A stretch of DNA of 44,078 nt, from assembly GCA_017522125.1 (NCBI GenBank), contig JAFXAC010000098.1, positions 1 through 44,078 on the forward strand. Direction: 5' to 3'. This document shows, one piece after another, positions 1 through 8,340 of this stretch. Under the pieces are notes generated by a model, which saw only the letters and a program-made list of their open reading frames with translations, had not been told where the DNA came from and did no database searches. Within the stretch, counting starts at the first letter, position 1, and each line of letters opens with the position of its first letter. The position numbers and the translations under genes are program-made. The stretch comes from Clostridia bacterium (GTDB lineage: Bacteria; Bacillota; Clostridia; Oscillospirales; CAG-272).

Positions 1-2
1 AA

Positions 3-1376
3 ATGTCAAAAGAACAGATTCCTTACAAAATTTATTTATCCGAGGACGAGCTTCCTCGCTATTGGTACAACGTGCGCGCGGATATGAAAAACAAGCCCGC
101 GCCCCTGCTCAATTCCAAGACCTTAAAGCCCATGACCGAGGACGAGCTTTCCGAGGTATTCTGCCGCGAGCTTGCACGTCAGGAGCTTGACGACACTACG
201 GCGTATATTCCGATCCCCGACGAGCTTATCGAATTTTACAAGATGTACCGCCCCGCGCCCCTGACGCGTGCGTACTGTCTTGAAAAGGCGCTCGGCACTC
301 CCGCGCATATATATTATAAATTTGAAGGAAATAACACAAGCGGAAGCCACAAGCTCAACTCCGCGATAGCGCAGGCGTACTACGCCAAAAAGCAGGGACT
401 TGCAGGCGTCACCACCGAAACGGGCGCAGGTCAGTGGGGTACAGCTCTTTCTATGGCTTGCTCCTACTTCGGACTTGAATGCCACGTTTATATGGTAAAG
501 GTCAGCCACGACCAGAAGCCCCATCGCCGCGAGGTGATGAAGGTCTACGGCGCTGACGTTACGCCCTCGCCCTCCGAGACCACCGAGGTCGGCAGAAGGA
601 TACTTGCCGCGCACCCGGGAACGGGCGGAAGCCTCGGCTGTGCTATCTCCGAGGCGGTAGAGGCGGCAATTACGTCGGGCGGCAAGTACAGATACGTGCT
701 CGGAAGCGTGCTTTCGCAGGTGCTTTTGCATCAGTCCATCATCGGTCTTGAGGCAAAGGCGGCTATGGATAAATACGGCATAAAGCCCGATATCATCATC
801 GGCTGTGCGGGCGGCGGCTCGAACCTTGGCGGACTTATCTCCCCCTTTATGGGCGAAAAGCTGCGCGGCGAGGCTGACTACCGCTTTATCGCGGTCGAGC
901 CTACGTCCTGCCCCAGCCTTACGCGCGGCGCGTACGCGTACGATTACTGCGACACGGGTATGATATGCCCGCTTGCAAAGATGTACACCCTCGGCTCGAA
1001 CTACATTCCCGCGCCCATGCACGCGGGCGGACTGCGCTACCACGGAATGACGCCCACCCTGTCCCAGCTCTACGCCGACGGACTTATGGAGGCGACCTCC
1101 GTTCCGCAGACCGAGGTATTTAAGGCGGCGGTGCAGTTTGCGCGCGTTGAGGGAATCCTCCCCGCGCCCGAATCCTCCCACGCCATCAAGGTCGCCATCG
1201 ACGAGGCGCTTAAGTGCAAGGAAACGGGCGAGCAAAAGACCATTCTTTTCGGTCTTACGGGAACGGGATATTTCGATATGATGTCCTACCAGAAGCACAA
1301 CGACGGCATTCTTACCGACTACGTCCCCTCGGACGAGGAGATACAGAAAGCCCTCGCTCTGCTTCCTAAAATGTAA
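3..1376 (+). CDS. trpB: Tryptophan synthase beta chain, TrpB2 type
   Basis: PLP-dependent enzyme that joins indole and serine to give tryptophan. The 457-residue length and the N-terminal extension (KIYLSEDELPRYW) match the TrpB2 subfamily rather than the roughly 400-residue TrpB1. The PLP-lysine motif NTSGSHKLNSA places the Schiff-base lysine at about residue 117, and the phosphate-binding loop GCAGGGSNLGG lies near residue 270. No trpA or other trp gene is in view, so a stand-alone indole-salvage role is plausible; this is inference. The ATG is at base 3, so its ribosome site is outside the window, but the N-terminus looks complete for the family. It converges on the amidase gene at 1553-2107, with a shared hairpin terminator just after the stop. 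Confidence 0.9.
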   Translation: MSKEQIPYKIYLSEDELPRYWYNVRADMKNKPAPLLNSKTLKPMTEDELSEVFCRELARQELDDTTAYIPIPDELIEFYKMYRPAPLTRAYCLEKALGTPAHIYYKFEGNNTSGSHKLNSAIAQAYYAKKQGLAGVTTETGAGQWGTALSMACSYFGLECHVYMVKVSHDQKPHRREVMKVYGADVTPSPSETTEVGRRILAAHPGTGGSLGCAISEAVEAAITSGGKYRYVLGSVLSQVLLHQSIIGLEAKAAMDKYGIKPDIIIGCAGGGSNLGGLISPFMGEKLRGEADYRFIAVEPTSCPSLTRGAYAYDYCDTGMICPLAKMYTLGSNYIPAPMHAGGLRYHGMTPTLSQLYADGLMEATSVPQTEVFKAAVQFARVEGILPAPESSHAIKVAIDEALKCKETGEQKTILFGLTGTGYFDMMSYQKHNDGILTDYVPSDEEIQKALALLPKM

Positions 1377-1378
1377 TA

Positions 1379-1414
1379 AAAATCGGAAGAAACGCGCACG
1401 TTTCTTCCGATTTT
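1379..1414. terminator. Bidirectional intrinsic terminator after trpB
   Basis: Sixteen-pair perfect stem (arms 1379-1394 and 1399-1414, loop CGCA) with four A before and four T after, three bases beyond the trpB stop. It can serve trpB on the plus strand and the minus-strand hairpin array and amidase gene on the other side. The core GGAAGAAAC arm recurs in the terminators at 23692 and 28307. Confidence 0.85.
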
Positions 1415-1420
1415 ATTTAT

Positions 1421-1566
1421 GCTTTTTGCCCCTCGGCAAAAAGCTTCCTTAACATTTTGCGCAAGCAAAATATTTCACATTTGCCCTTGGGCAAATATTT
1501 CACACGCCGTAGGCGTATTTCACCCGACGAAGTCGGATTTCACCGCAAACGCTTACGGCGTTTGCA
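1421..1566 (-). repeat. Hairpin array 1, linker GTGAAAT (downstream of amidase gene)
   Basis: Read on the minus strand from the amidase gene: a hairpin GCAAACGC/GCGTTTGC with the gene's TAA in its loop, then hairpins with stems CCGAC, ACGCC, ATTTGCC and ATTTTGC. They are separated by the 7-nt linker GTGAAAT. Then come a TTAAGGAA box and a GCTTTTTGCC/GGCAAAAAGC hairpin, ending next to the terminator at 1379-1414. Every stem is self-complementary and the stems are not copies of one another; only the linker is constant. Confidence 0.85.
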
Positions 1567-2107
1567 TAAGTTCCTCAAAGCACGGGTATTCCGCCAAAAT
1601 TCTCGCGCCCTCGATGCGAATAAAGCGCGCGCGGGCGAAATTATAGCTCGACAGCGGGCGGTCAAGCGCGTCGTTGGTGTGCGCGCTGACGAAAATTTCA
1701 TCGGGCTTTATGTCCGTAATGATGAGCGTATGGTAAAAATCGCCGCTTTCATCGGCAAGCTGTACCACGTCGCCAAGCTCCGCCTGACGGCGAAGCACCT
1801 CCCTGCCAAACGGTCCTTCTCCGCCGTTTGCGTCTGCAAACGCGGGCGCACCCGTTATAAAATCGTAAAAAAACTCAACCGAGCTCCACGCGGGCGCACG
1901 GTCGGTGGGGGAAACGTAGTACCACCCGTACTCGGGCGTCATATTCATAACGCAGACCCCCGCGTACACCGCCTGCGACACGAAATTCGTGCAATCTCCG
2001 CCGATGCCCGTATAGTCCTCAAAACGCATGTTGCGCGTGAGCGCATATTTCCGCGCGTACTCCACCGCGTTGGCGCGGTTGTAGGGTATTACCGTAAACA
2101 GATCCAT
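1553..2107 (-). CDS. Putative amidase-domain protein (Amidase_6, NlpC/P60-like)
   Basis: 184 residues. The N-terminal YNRANAVEYARKYAL and the GGDCTNFVSQAVYAG motif are typical of the Amidase_6 papain-like fold; the cysteine in GGDC is the expected nucleophile, and YHTLIITD supplies the expected histidine. Family members are thought to cleave peptide or amide bonds in cell-wall material, but most are uncharacterised. No signal peptide or membrane segment is visible, which is unusual for a wall enzyme, so its location is unclear. The start is supported by GAGGT upstream of the ATG. The last four codons and the stop lie inside the first hairpin of the array downstream. Confidence 0.8.
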   Translation of the reverse strand: MDLFTVIPYNRANAVEYARKYALTRNMRFEDYTGIGGDCTNFVSQAVYAGVCVMNMTPEYGWYYVSPTDRAPAWSSVEFFYDFITGAPAFADANGGEGPFGREVLRRQAELGDVVQLADESGDFYHTLIITDIKPDEIFVSAHTNDALDRPLSSYNFARARFIRIEGARILAEYPCFEELMQTP

Positions 2108-2174
2108 TTATTTACCTCGTATTCGTGATTCACTATATCTTATGTGAATTTTTATTGAATTGCTAATATTTTTC

Positions 2175-2203
2175 TTGTACTGCGTATCTTCGTATGTTAT
2201 AAT
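2175..2203 (+). promoter_or_regulatory. Sigma-A-like promoter for moxR operon
   Basis: TTGTAC, 17-bp spacer, perfect TATAAT at 2198-2203, about 40 bp before the moxR start. The -35 box is weak. An inverted repeat TTCAC/GTGAA (2129-2133 and 2144-2148) lies between here and the divergent amidase gene and could be an operator; the evidence for that is slight. Confidence 0.6.
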
Positions 2204-2241
2204 AAAAATGAAAAAATTTATAAAAAGGAACGGTCACGAAA

Positions 2242-3210
2242 ATGGAAAACGAAAAAACCGCCGCCCCCCTTTACAACGAAAAAATACTTGAGGTCATAAA
2301 CGAGGTCGAAAAGGTCATTCTCGGCAAGCGAAGCGAGATAGTTATGCTCCTTACCGCGATGCTTTCGGGCTCGCACGTGCTTATCGAGGACGTCCCCGGC
2401 ACGGGAAAGACCACCCTCGCCGCGACTATCGCAAAGGTCACGGGACTTGATTTCAAGCGCGCGCAATTCACCCCCGACGTTATGGCGTCCGACATCACGG
2501 GCTTTAATATATACAACCGCAGTAAGGAGGAATTTGAGTTCCGCCGCGGTCTTGTTATCTGCAATCTGCTGTTGGCGGACGAGATAAACCGCGCCTCGCC
2601 CAAAACGCAGTCCGCACTGCTTGAGGCGATGGAGGAGGGCAAGGTCACCGTTGACGGCGTAAGCTACGATATCCCCGACCCCTTTACCGTTATCGCAACG
2701 CAGAACCCGTCGGGCTACGTCGGCACTTACCCCCTGCCCGAGGCTCAGCTTGACCGCTTTGCGCTCAAGCTGAAAATTGGCTACCCCACCGCCGAGGAGG
2801 AGGTGGCTATCCTTGCCGCACGCAAGGGCGAAAACCCCATTGACTCCGTGCGCCCCGTCATAAACGCCGACGAGCTTCGCCGCATTCGCGCCGAGGTCAC
2901 CGAGGTGAAGATGGACGAGGAGCTTTACCGCTATATAGTAACGCTTGCCGCCGCAACGAGAAAGCACAGCGCCATCTCGCTCGGCGCAAGCCCCCGTGCG
3001 TCGGTCGCGCTTATGCACCTTTGCCGCGCGTACGCATATATAAAAGGAAGAAATTACGTCATTCCCGACGACGTTGCAACGCTTTTCCGCCCTGCAATCG
3101 CGCACCGCTTGATGCTCCGTCAGGAAGCGAAGCTCAAGGGACTTACCGCCGAGGCTGTGCTTGGCGAGATACTTCGTGCCACACCCGTTCCCTTCAAGGG
3201 CAAAAATTAA
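2242..3210 (+). CDS. MoxR-family AAA+ ATPase
   Basis: 322 residues, AAA_3 type. Walker A PGTGKT is at about 52-57, Walker B LLLADE at 109-114 followed by INRASPKTQSALLEAMEE, and an ATQNP sensor motif comes next. MoxR ATPases act as chaperones or activators for partner proteins, typically a DUF58 (von Willebrand A-like) protein, and both that partner and a transglutaminase-like membrane protein follow directly here. The start has AAAAAGGA about 12 bp upstream. It is the first gene of a three-gene operon behind the promoter at 2175-2203. Confidence 0.93.
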   Translation: MENEKTAAPLYNEKILEVINEVEKVILGKRSEIVMLLTAMLSGSHVLIEDVPGTGKTTLAATIAKVTGLDFKRAQFTPDVMASDITGFNIYNRSKEEFEFRRGLVICNLLLADEINRASPKTQSALLEAMEEGKVTVDGVSYDIPDPFTVIATQNPSGYVGTYPLPEAQLDRFALKLKIGYPTAEEEVAILAARKGENPIDSVRPVINADELRRIRAEVTEVKMDEELYRYIVTLAAATRKHSAISLGASPRASVALMHLCRAYAYIKGRNYVIPDDVATLFRPAIAHRLMLRQEAKLKGLTAEAVLGEILRATPVPFKGKN

Positions 3211-3219
3211 GCCGTCGAT

Positions 3220-4737
3220 ATGAAGAAAAAAACACCCTCTCGGCGCTCCGCCGTGCCAAAGCGCAGCCGCTTTTCGCTGACGCTTGCACGCGGCGCCCGT
3301 CTGTGGGCTGTGCTGTGGGTAGCCTCGCTGATATTTACCCAAGCGCTTCTTTCATCGGCATCTAATCTTCTTTTCTGCTTCGTTTCCCTGCTCCCCGTAG
3401 CGTCGCTGATATATCTTCTCATCTCCAAGGCGGCTATCAAGCTCCTCGTGCCCGAAAGCAAGGTGGAAATAGAGAAAAATCAGCCCCTTAACTACGAAAT
3501 GCAGCTTATAAACGAGAGCATTCTGCCCTATCCCTTCGTAGATGCCGTTATGCGCCTGCCCACAGCCCACAGCGTGCGCACCGTGGACAAATGCGTGCAT
3601 ATATCCATGCCGCCAAGCACCGTTTATAACGTAAAAAATAACGCCACGTTCAAATTCCGCGGCACTTACACGGTAGGCGTAAGCTGTCTTTACGTTTACG
3701 ACCTGTTCCGCATCTTCAAGCTGCGCATTGACGTAAATTCATTTAGCACCGTGTCCGTCCTGCCGCGCAAGCTCCCGCTTGCCGAGCCGCAAGCAGAGGC
3801 GTCCGCCGACTCGTCAAGGCGCACCAAGCACTCCCCCGCAAGCCCCGAAAGGCTTGAGGTCGCGGATATCCGCGAGTACCGCGACGGCGATACGCTAAAA
3901 AGCGTGCATTGGAAGCTCTCCTCAAAGACTGACGAGCTTATCGTGCGCGACTACAACGCGGGCGTGTCCGACACCTCGCTCATTCTTTGCGATATGTCAA
4001 AGCATTTTCCGAACGTCGCCCCCGTCGGCGAGTTCGTAAGCCCTTACGCCGCCGAGGAGGCGGAGCTTGCCTTCGAGAAAAAGCACGCGCGTCTGCTTGA
4101 AAAAGCCGCGTCCGCGAAAAATCCCCTGAAGGCGGCAGAGCTGAAGCGGCAAGCCGCGGCACTCGCCGCAAAAAAGCCGTCCGTCCCCACGCCCGACGTA
4201 AACGCGCTCGCGCGTGAGGAGCATTACGCCGATATGAACGAATACTGCGCCGACGGCGTGGTGGAAATGACCGTCGCCCTTACGTTGCGCGAGCTTCGCC
4301 GCGGCAGAGCCGTTACGCTTGCGTGGTTTGATGAGCGTGCCGAAATAGGCGCGTACTCCTTCCTTTTGCGCTCGGAGAGCGACTTTGATATGATATTCCG
4401 CCTTTTCGCCACGGCTCCCCTTGCCGCGCCCGAGCGCTCGCTCGACCGCCTTGCCTCGATGCTTGGCGACAGCGAGGTATCAAAGCTTATCTTCGTTCTG
4501 CCCGCAATAAACGACAATCTTGTAAGCGCGCTTTGCGGCGCGGCAACGCTATGCTCCGCCTACGACGGCGAGGGCGCGGAGGCAGTGCTGTTCTCCGCCG
4601 AGGAGCGATACGCCGCGCAGAGCGAAAGGCGCGCGTACCTTAGCGCGTGCGCCGCGCGGCTTGCCGAGGCTGGCGTTAGCCTGACCGACGGCAAAACGAT
4701 GCTTCTTAACGAAACGGGAGGTAAGAGCAATGAGTGA
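3220..4737 (+). CDS. DUF58 domain-containing membrane protein
   Basis: 505 residues. Two N-terminal hydrophobic segments (about residues 25-70) are followed by a basic linker and the DUF58 signature ADIREYRDGDTLKSVHWK near residues 215-232. A von Willebrand A-like region carries an Ala/Lys-rich insertion (about 280-325). DUF58 proteins are the usual partners of MoxR ATPases; the molecular function is poorly known. It starts 9 bp after the moxR stop with no clear ribosome site, suggesting translational coupling, and overlaps the next gene by 8 bp. Confidence 0.88.
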   Translation: MKKKTPSRRSAVPKRSRFSLTLARGARLWAVLWVASLIFTQALLSSASNLLFCFVSLLPVASLIYLLISKAAIKLLVPESKVEIEKNQPLNYEMQLINESILPYPFVDAVMRLPTAHSVRTVDKCVHISMPPSTVYNVKNNATFKFRGTYTVGVSCLYVYDLFRIFKLRIDVNSFSTVSVLPRKLPLAEPQAEASADSSRRTKHSPASPERLEVADIREYRDGDTLKSVHWKLSSKTDELIVRDYNAGVSDTSLILCDMSKHFPNVAPVGEFVSPYAAEEAELAFEKKHARLLEKAASAKNPLKAAELKRQAAALAAKKPSVPTPDVNALAREEHYADMNEYCADGVVEMTVALTLRELRRGRAVTLAWFDERAEIGAYSFLLRSESDFDMIFRLFATAPLAAPERSLDRLASMLGDSEVSKLIFVLPAINDNLVSALCGAATLCSAYDGEGAEAVLFSAEERYAAQSERRAYLSACAARLAEAGVSLTDGKTMLLNETGGKSNE

Positions 4738-7700
4738 AAATAACGCCATTCTTACCGCCGCGGAGCGCCGCAAGGAGCAAAAAAAGCAAGCACGCGAGGC
4801 TCTCAAGCGCAAAAAAGAAGTCGCAAGGCTTAAAAAAGAACACAAGGCGCGTGCAAAGGTCGTGCCAAACGAGGACCGCGCCCTGATATGCACGCCCGAC
4901 AAGGCGACTATGAGCGATGCCTCGATAATCGTGGGCGTTGCCCTGCGCGGACTCGTTGCCGCCGTTGCCACGCTTGGACTTGTGCTGTTCGTTTGCGACG
5001 CGCTCGCCTTTTCGGGCGAGGGCGGCGCGGGCATCAGCCTATCGCTCCTTTCGCTCCACGTTTTCCTGATATGTGCCGCCCTGAGTGCCATATTTATGGG
5101 CAATCTCCCCGTAAAGCTCGGCGGTGCGGCAGTTTTTTGCGCATCGTGCGCACTTTCGCTCTTCATTCCGACTCCTACAAAGGTCTACCACGCGCTGATA
5201 GCCGCATTCAACTGTACCATTGACCGCCTCGTTAGCGCGGGCTTTTTGGCTATGGGCGAGCATCGACTTGCGCCGCCCGCTACCGATATTGCAAACGAGG
5301 AGCTTATCTTCACCGCGGCGGTAATCTTTGCAACGCTCGCCGCGCTCGTTTACGTTCCCTCGCTCATCAGGAGGATACGGCTTTTGCCGCCGCTTCTTTT
5401 GACCGCGGGAACGCTGATACCCGTATTCATCTACAACCTCACGCGCGAAAATTGGGGCGTTGTACTCGTTATCGCGTCGGTCGCGGCGATGGTTGTAATG
5501 CTTTTGTACGATAAGCTCTACGCAAAGCCGCAAAAACGCGGGCTTTACGACGAGAGCATCACGCTTTGCGCCCCCGAGGACGAGCCGCCCTTACCGCAAA
5601 AGCTCGCCGAGAGGCTTCGCTCCTCGGCGGAGCGTAAGGCGGCGCGACGCGCCGAGAAGGAGCGCCGCCGCGCCGAAAAGGAGAGCGCGACCGTTTCGCT
5701 TGACGATGAGCTGTCGGATTATTTCGGCTCGTCACCGCGCCGCGCGAAAAAGAAAAAGACCGTGCGCACGTCCGCTTCCGCGGACGAGAAAAAGCGTCAG
5801 AAAGCCGAGCTTCGCACCTATTTCAGCCACAAAAAGCGCATTCGTGACGCCAAAAGCGCCGCGGGCGGCTTTGCGGGCGCGGGCGCGCTTGCCCTTGCCG
5901 TGCTGATACTTTTGCTCCCCGCGCTTTCGGTCAGCGGCAGATTTACCGCCATTGAATCCATCGACAACACCCTGCAATACTACCGCGACTACGTTACCGC
6001 GCTTCTCGTCGGTGACAGCCCCGCGCTTGATGCGCTTGCGTACGACGCGGAAACGCAGATGTTCCTGCCGCGCGACACCGAGGCAACGCCGCAGACGTAC
6101 ACGAAGCTGCCCATAATGCGCGTTTACACCAACGTCGGCTACAACACCTACCTGCGCGAGTGGATAGGCGTGGATTACGCCGAGGGCAAATGGCACACCG
6201 TAAACAGCGCGGACAGCCTGCTTGTGGACTACCGCGAGAAATTCGGAACGGGCTACGACCCCGCCGAAACGGTAAAAAAGAATTTCTACACCTATTTTGC
6301 ACCCGAGCTTTTGGACTTCGACCTGCGAATGGCGCAGGTGAACGGCAAGCTCGACGTGGCACTGACGAAAATCGCCATCGAGCGATACAACCTCGCCACG
6401 ATGAACCTCTATCTGCCCGCATACACGCTTCGCGAGTTCAATCCCACGGTAGAGATAAACGGCAAGACCTACTCGGCGCTGATGCCGCTTGCCGCCGCAG
6501 AGCCGAGCGGCACGACGTACGCCAACTACTTTGACGGCGTTTATACCTCGTTCGCCGTTCGCGAGAGCAACGAGGCGTTTGCCGCCGTTGCCCTGCTTAC
6601 GAATATGCGCTCAAGGACGTTTGGCGAGGAGCTTGCCGCCCGTATCAGCGCACTTAACGGCTTCCGCAACGCTATAGGCAAGGGCGCGACCACGTTGCTC
6701 GGCAACGAGTACCCCTACCTGCTCACGCTTGCGGACGGCAGTAAAATGCGCTACAAGACCTATCTTGTCGACGGAGTGAAATACGTTGCCTACTTCGACG
6801 GTTTTGAGGAGCATAACTACCACCGCGACGAAAGCGGTGCGCTCGTCGCCTCGCCCTCCGCCCCCGCGCTTCCGAAGGAGGTGGAGTATCTTGAGCTGAT
6901 GACGTACGCCGAGCGTTCCTACTACGATAATATGTTAAGGGCGCTTGATGAATACACCGTATTCGTAAAGGACGCATACTCAAAGCCCGCCGAGAGCGAG
7001 GTGTTCTCCGAGCTTCTCCAAAAAATAGCCGCCGAGGCGGGCGTTGACGTAAAGCTTGCGGCAAGCGCAAACGCGTACCACGTTAAAAACGGCACGCTTG
7101 TCAGCGCGGTCACGGACAGCGCGGCGTATCTTGAACGCCACCGCCTGACTATGGCTATCGTCGACTACCTCGTTGAAAATTACACCTACACGAAAGCTCC
7201 CACCGTCACCGAAAGCGAAACCTACGGCGTTGAAAAGTTCCTTACCGAAACGAAGGAGGGCTACTGCGTGCAGTTTGCCTCCGCGCTCGCGCTCCTTTTG
7301 CGCGAGGCGGGCATTCCCGCAAGATACACCGAGGGCTATATCGCCTCTGACTTTACTCGCGTGAACGCCGACGACGGCGCGTATTACACCGACGTGCTTG
7401 ACGAGTATAAGCACGCGTGGGTGGAGGTGTGGTTCGACGGCGTGGGCTGGATGCAGTACGAGGCTACGCCCGAGTACTACGACAGCGCGTACAAGCCCGT
7501 ATACAACCCGTCGGGCGGCTCGCAGGGCGGAGATACCGAAATTCCCATTCCGACACCGCCCGAGCCCAAGCCCCCCGTTAATGACGAGCCCGACACGCCG
7601 CCCCCCTCGCAGATAATCGACGAGGAGCAGGACGAGGCGCGCCGCCGTCTTATCGCAAAAATAGTAACTGCGGCGCTTATAACGCTTGCCGTTCTGACAG

Positions 7701-8179
7701 TTTTCTTCCTTATTATATTTATAGTAGTGCGCAGAGCGAGAAAAGCCGCCGCGCACCGCAAGCGTCTGCTTGACAAGCTTGCAAGTGCCAAGGACGGCGA
7801 GCCGCCAACGCGCGAGGAGGTGCGCGAGGTCGCGGATATGCTGTTTTTACTGCTTGACGAATGCGGACTTGCCCCCGCGGCAGGACAGCTTGGCGACGAC
7901 CTTGCCGCAACGCTTGCCGAGGACCTTGACGGCGTTCTGTCAAAGGCGGTGCGCGAGGAGGGACTTACCGAATACCAAGCCGAGCACGCGCGCCTTGGCG
8001 AGCGCGAGCTGAAGCGAGTGTTTGCTGCCATCGCCGCCGCGGAATTCGGCTACGGTGCGCCGCCCGAGGACGTATACCTCATCGCAAGGCTGTACCGCAG
8101 GCTTTACGCCCACGTTTACCGCAAAAAGGTGAGCGCGTTCCGCCGCGCAAGGCTGTATTTCGTGCAAAGAAGGATATAA
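4730..8179 (+). CDS. Transglutaminase-like membrane protein (TgpA-like)
   Basis: 1149 residues. A very basic Lys/Arg/Glu/Ala-rich cytoplasmic N-terminus (1-60) precedes about five membrane segments (70-255), a second basic cytoplasmic stretch (270-380) and another membrane helix near 390. A large extracytoplasmic region ends in a transglutaminase core. The catalytic Cys is at about 846 (EGYCVQFASALALLLREAG) and His at about 895 (KHAWVEVWFDGVGW), with Glu (YEATPE) at the usual Asp position. A Pro/Asp-rich linker, a final helix (about 970-995) and a cytoplasmic tail follow. The start overlaps the DUF58 gene and has GGGAGGTAAG upstream. The moxR-DUF58-transglutaminase set is a common bacterial operon, probably acting on envelope proteins; the substrate is unknown. 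Confidence 0.88.
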   Translation: MSENNAILTAAERRKEQKKQAREALKRKKEVARLKKEHKARAKVVPNEDRALICTPDKATMSDASIIVGVALRGLVAAVATLGLVLFVCDALAFSGEGGAGISLSLLSLHVFLICAALSAIFMGNLPVKLGGAAVFCASCALSLFIPTPTKVYHALIAAFNCTIDRLVSAGFLAMGEHRLAPPATDIANEELIFTAAVIFATLAALVYVPSLIRRIRLLPPLLLTAGTLIPVFIYNLTRENWGVVLVIASVAAMVVMLLYDKLYAKPQKRGLYDESITLCAPEDEPPLPQKLAERLRSSAERKAARRAEKERRRAEKESATVSLDDELSDYFGSSPRRAKKKKTVRTSASADEKKRQKAELRTYFSHKKRIRDAKSAAGGFAGAGALALAVLILLLPALSVSGRFTAIESIDNTLQYYRDYVTALLVGDSPALDALAYDAETQMFLPRDTEATPQTYTKLPIMRVYTNVGYNTYLREWIGVDYAEGKWHTVNSADSLLVDYREKFGTGYDPAETVKKNFYTYFAPELLDFDLRMAQVNGKLDVALTKIAIERYNLATMNLYLPAYTLREFNPTVEINGKTYSALMPLAAAEPSGTTYANYFDGVYTSFAVRESNEAFAAVALLTNMRSRTFGEELAARISALNGFRNAIGKGATTLLGNEYPYLLTLADGSKMRYKTYLVDGVKYVAYFDGFEEHNYHRDESGALVASPSAPALPKEVEYLELMTYAERSYYDNMLRALDEYTVFVKDAYSKPAESEVFSELLQKIAAEAGVDVKLAASANAYHVKNGTLVSAVTDSAAYLERHRLTMAIVDYLVENYTYTKAPTVTESETYGVEKFLTETKEGYCVQFASALALLLREAGIPARYTEGYIASDFTRVNADDGAYYTDVLDEYKHAWVEVWFDGVGWMQYEATPEYYDSAYKPVYNPSGGSQGGDTEIPIPTPPEPKPPVNDEPDTPPPSQIIDEEQDEARRRLIAKIVTAALITLAVLTVFFLIIFIVVRRARKAAAHRKRLLDKLASAKDGEPPTREEVREVADMLFLLLDECGLAPAAGQLGDDLAATLAEDLDGVLSKAVREEGLTEYQAEHARLGERELKRVFAAIAAAEFGYGAPPEDVYLIARLYRRLYAHVYRKKVSAFRRARLYFVQRRI

Positions 8180-8188
8180 AACTCCCAC

Positions 8189-8223
8189 GGGAGCTACCGA
8201 TATTACTCGGTAGCTCCCCTTTT
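8189..8223 (+). terminator. Intrinsic terminator of the moxR operon
   Basis: Twelve-pair stem GGGAGCTACCGA/TCGGTAGCTCCC, loop TATTAC, followed by CTTTT, starting 10 bp after the transglutaminase stop. Confidence 0.9.
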
Positions 8224-8258
8224 CGTTCATAAAAAATCAACAAATTTGGAAAAAAATA

Positions 8259-8287
8259 TTGACATCTTGAAAAATCAATGGTAAAAT
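8259..8287 (+). promoter_or_regulatory. Strong sigma-A promoter for the large surface protein
   Basis: Consensus TTGACA, exactly 17 bp, TAAAAT, 53 bp before the ATG at 8341. The ribosome site GAAAGGAAA is at 8323-8331. Confidence 0.85.
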
Positions 8288-8340
8288 GATATATCTGATA
8301 AAATCGGAAAAATATCTCTATTGAAAGGAAAACGAAGATA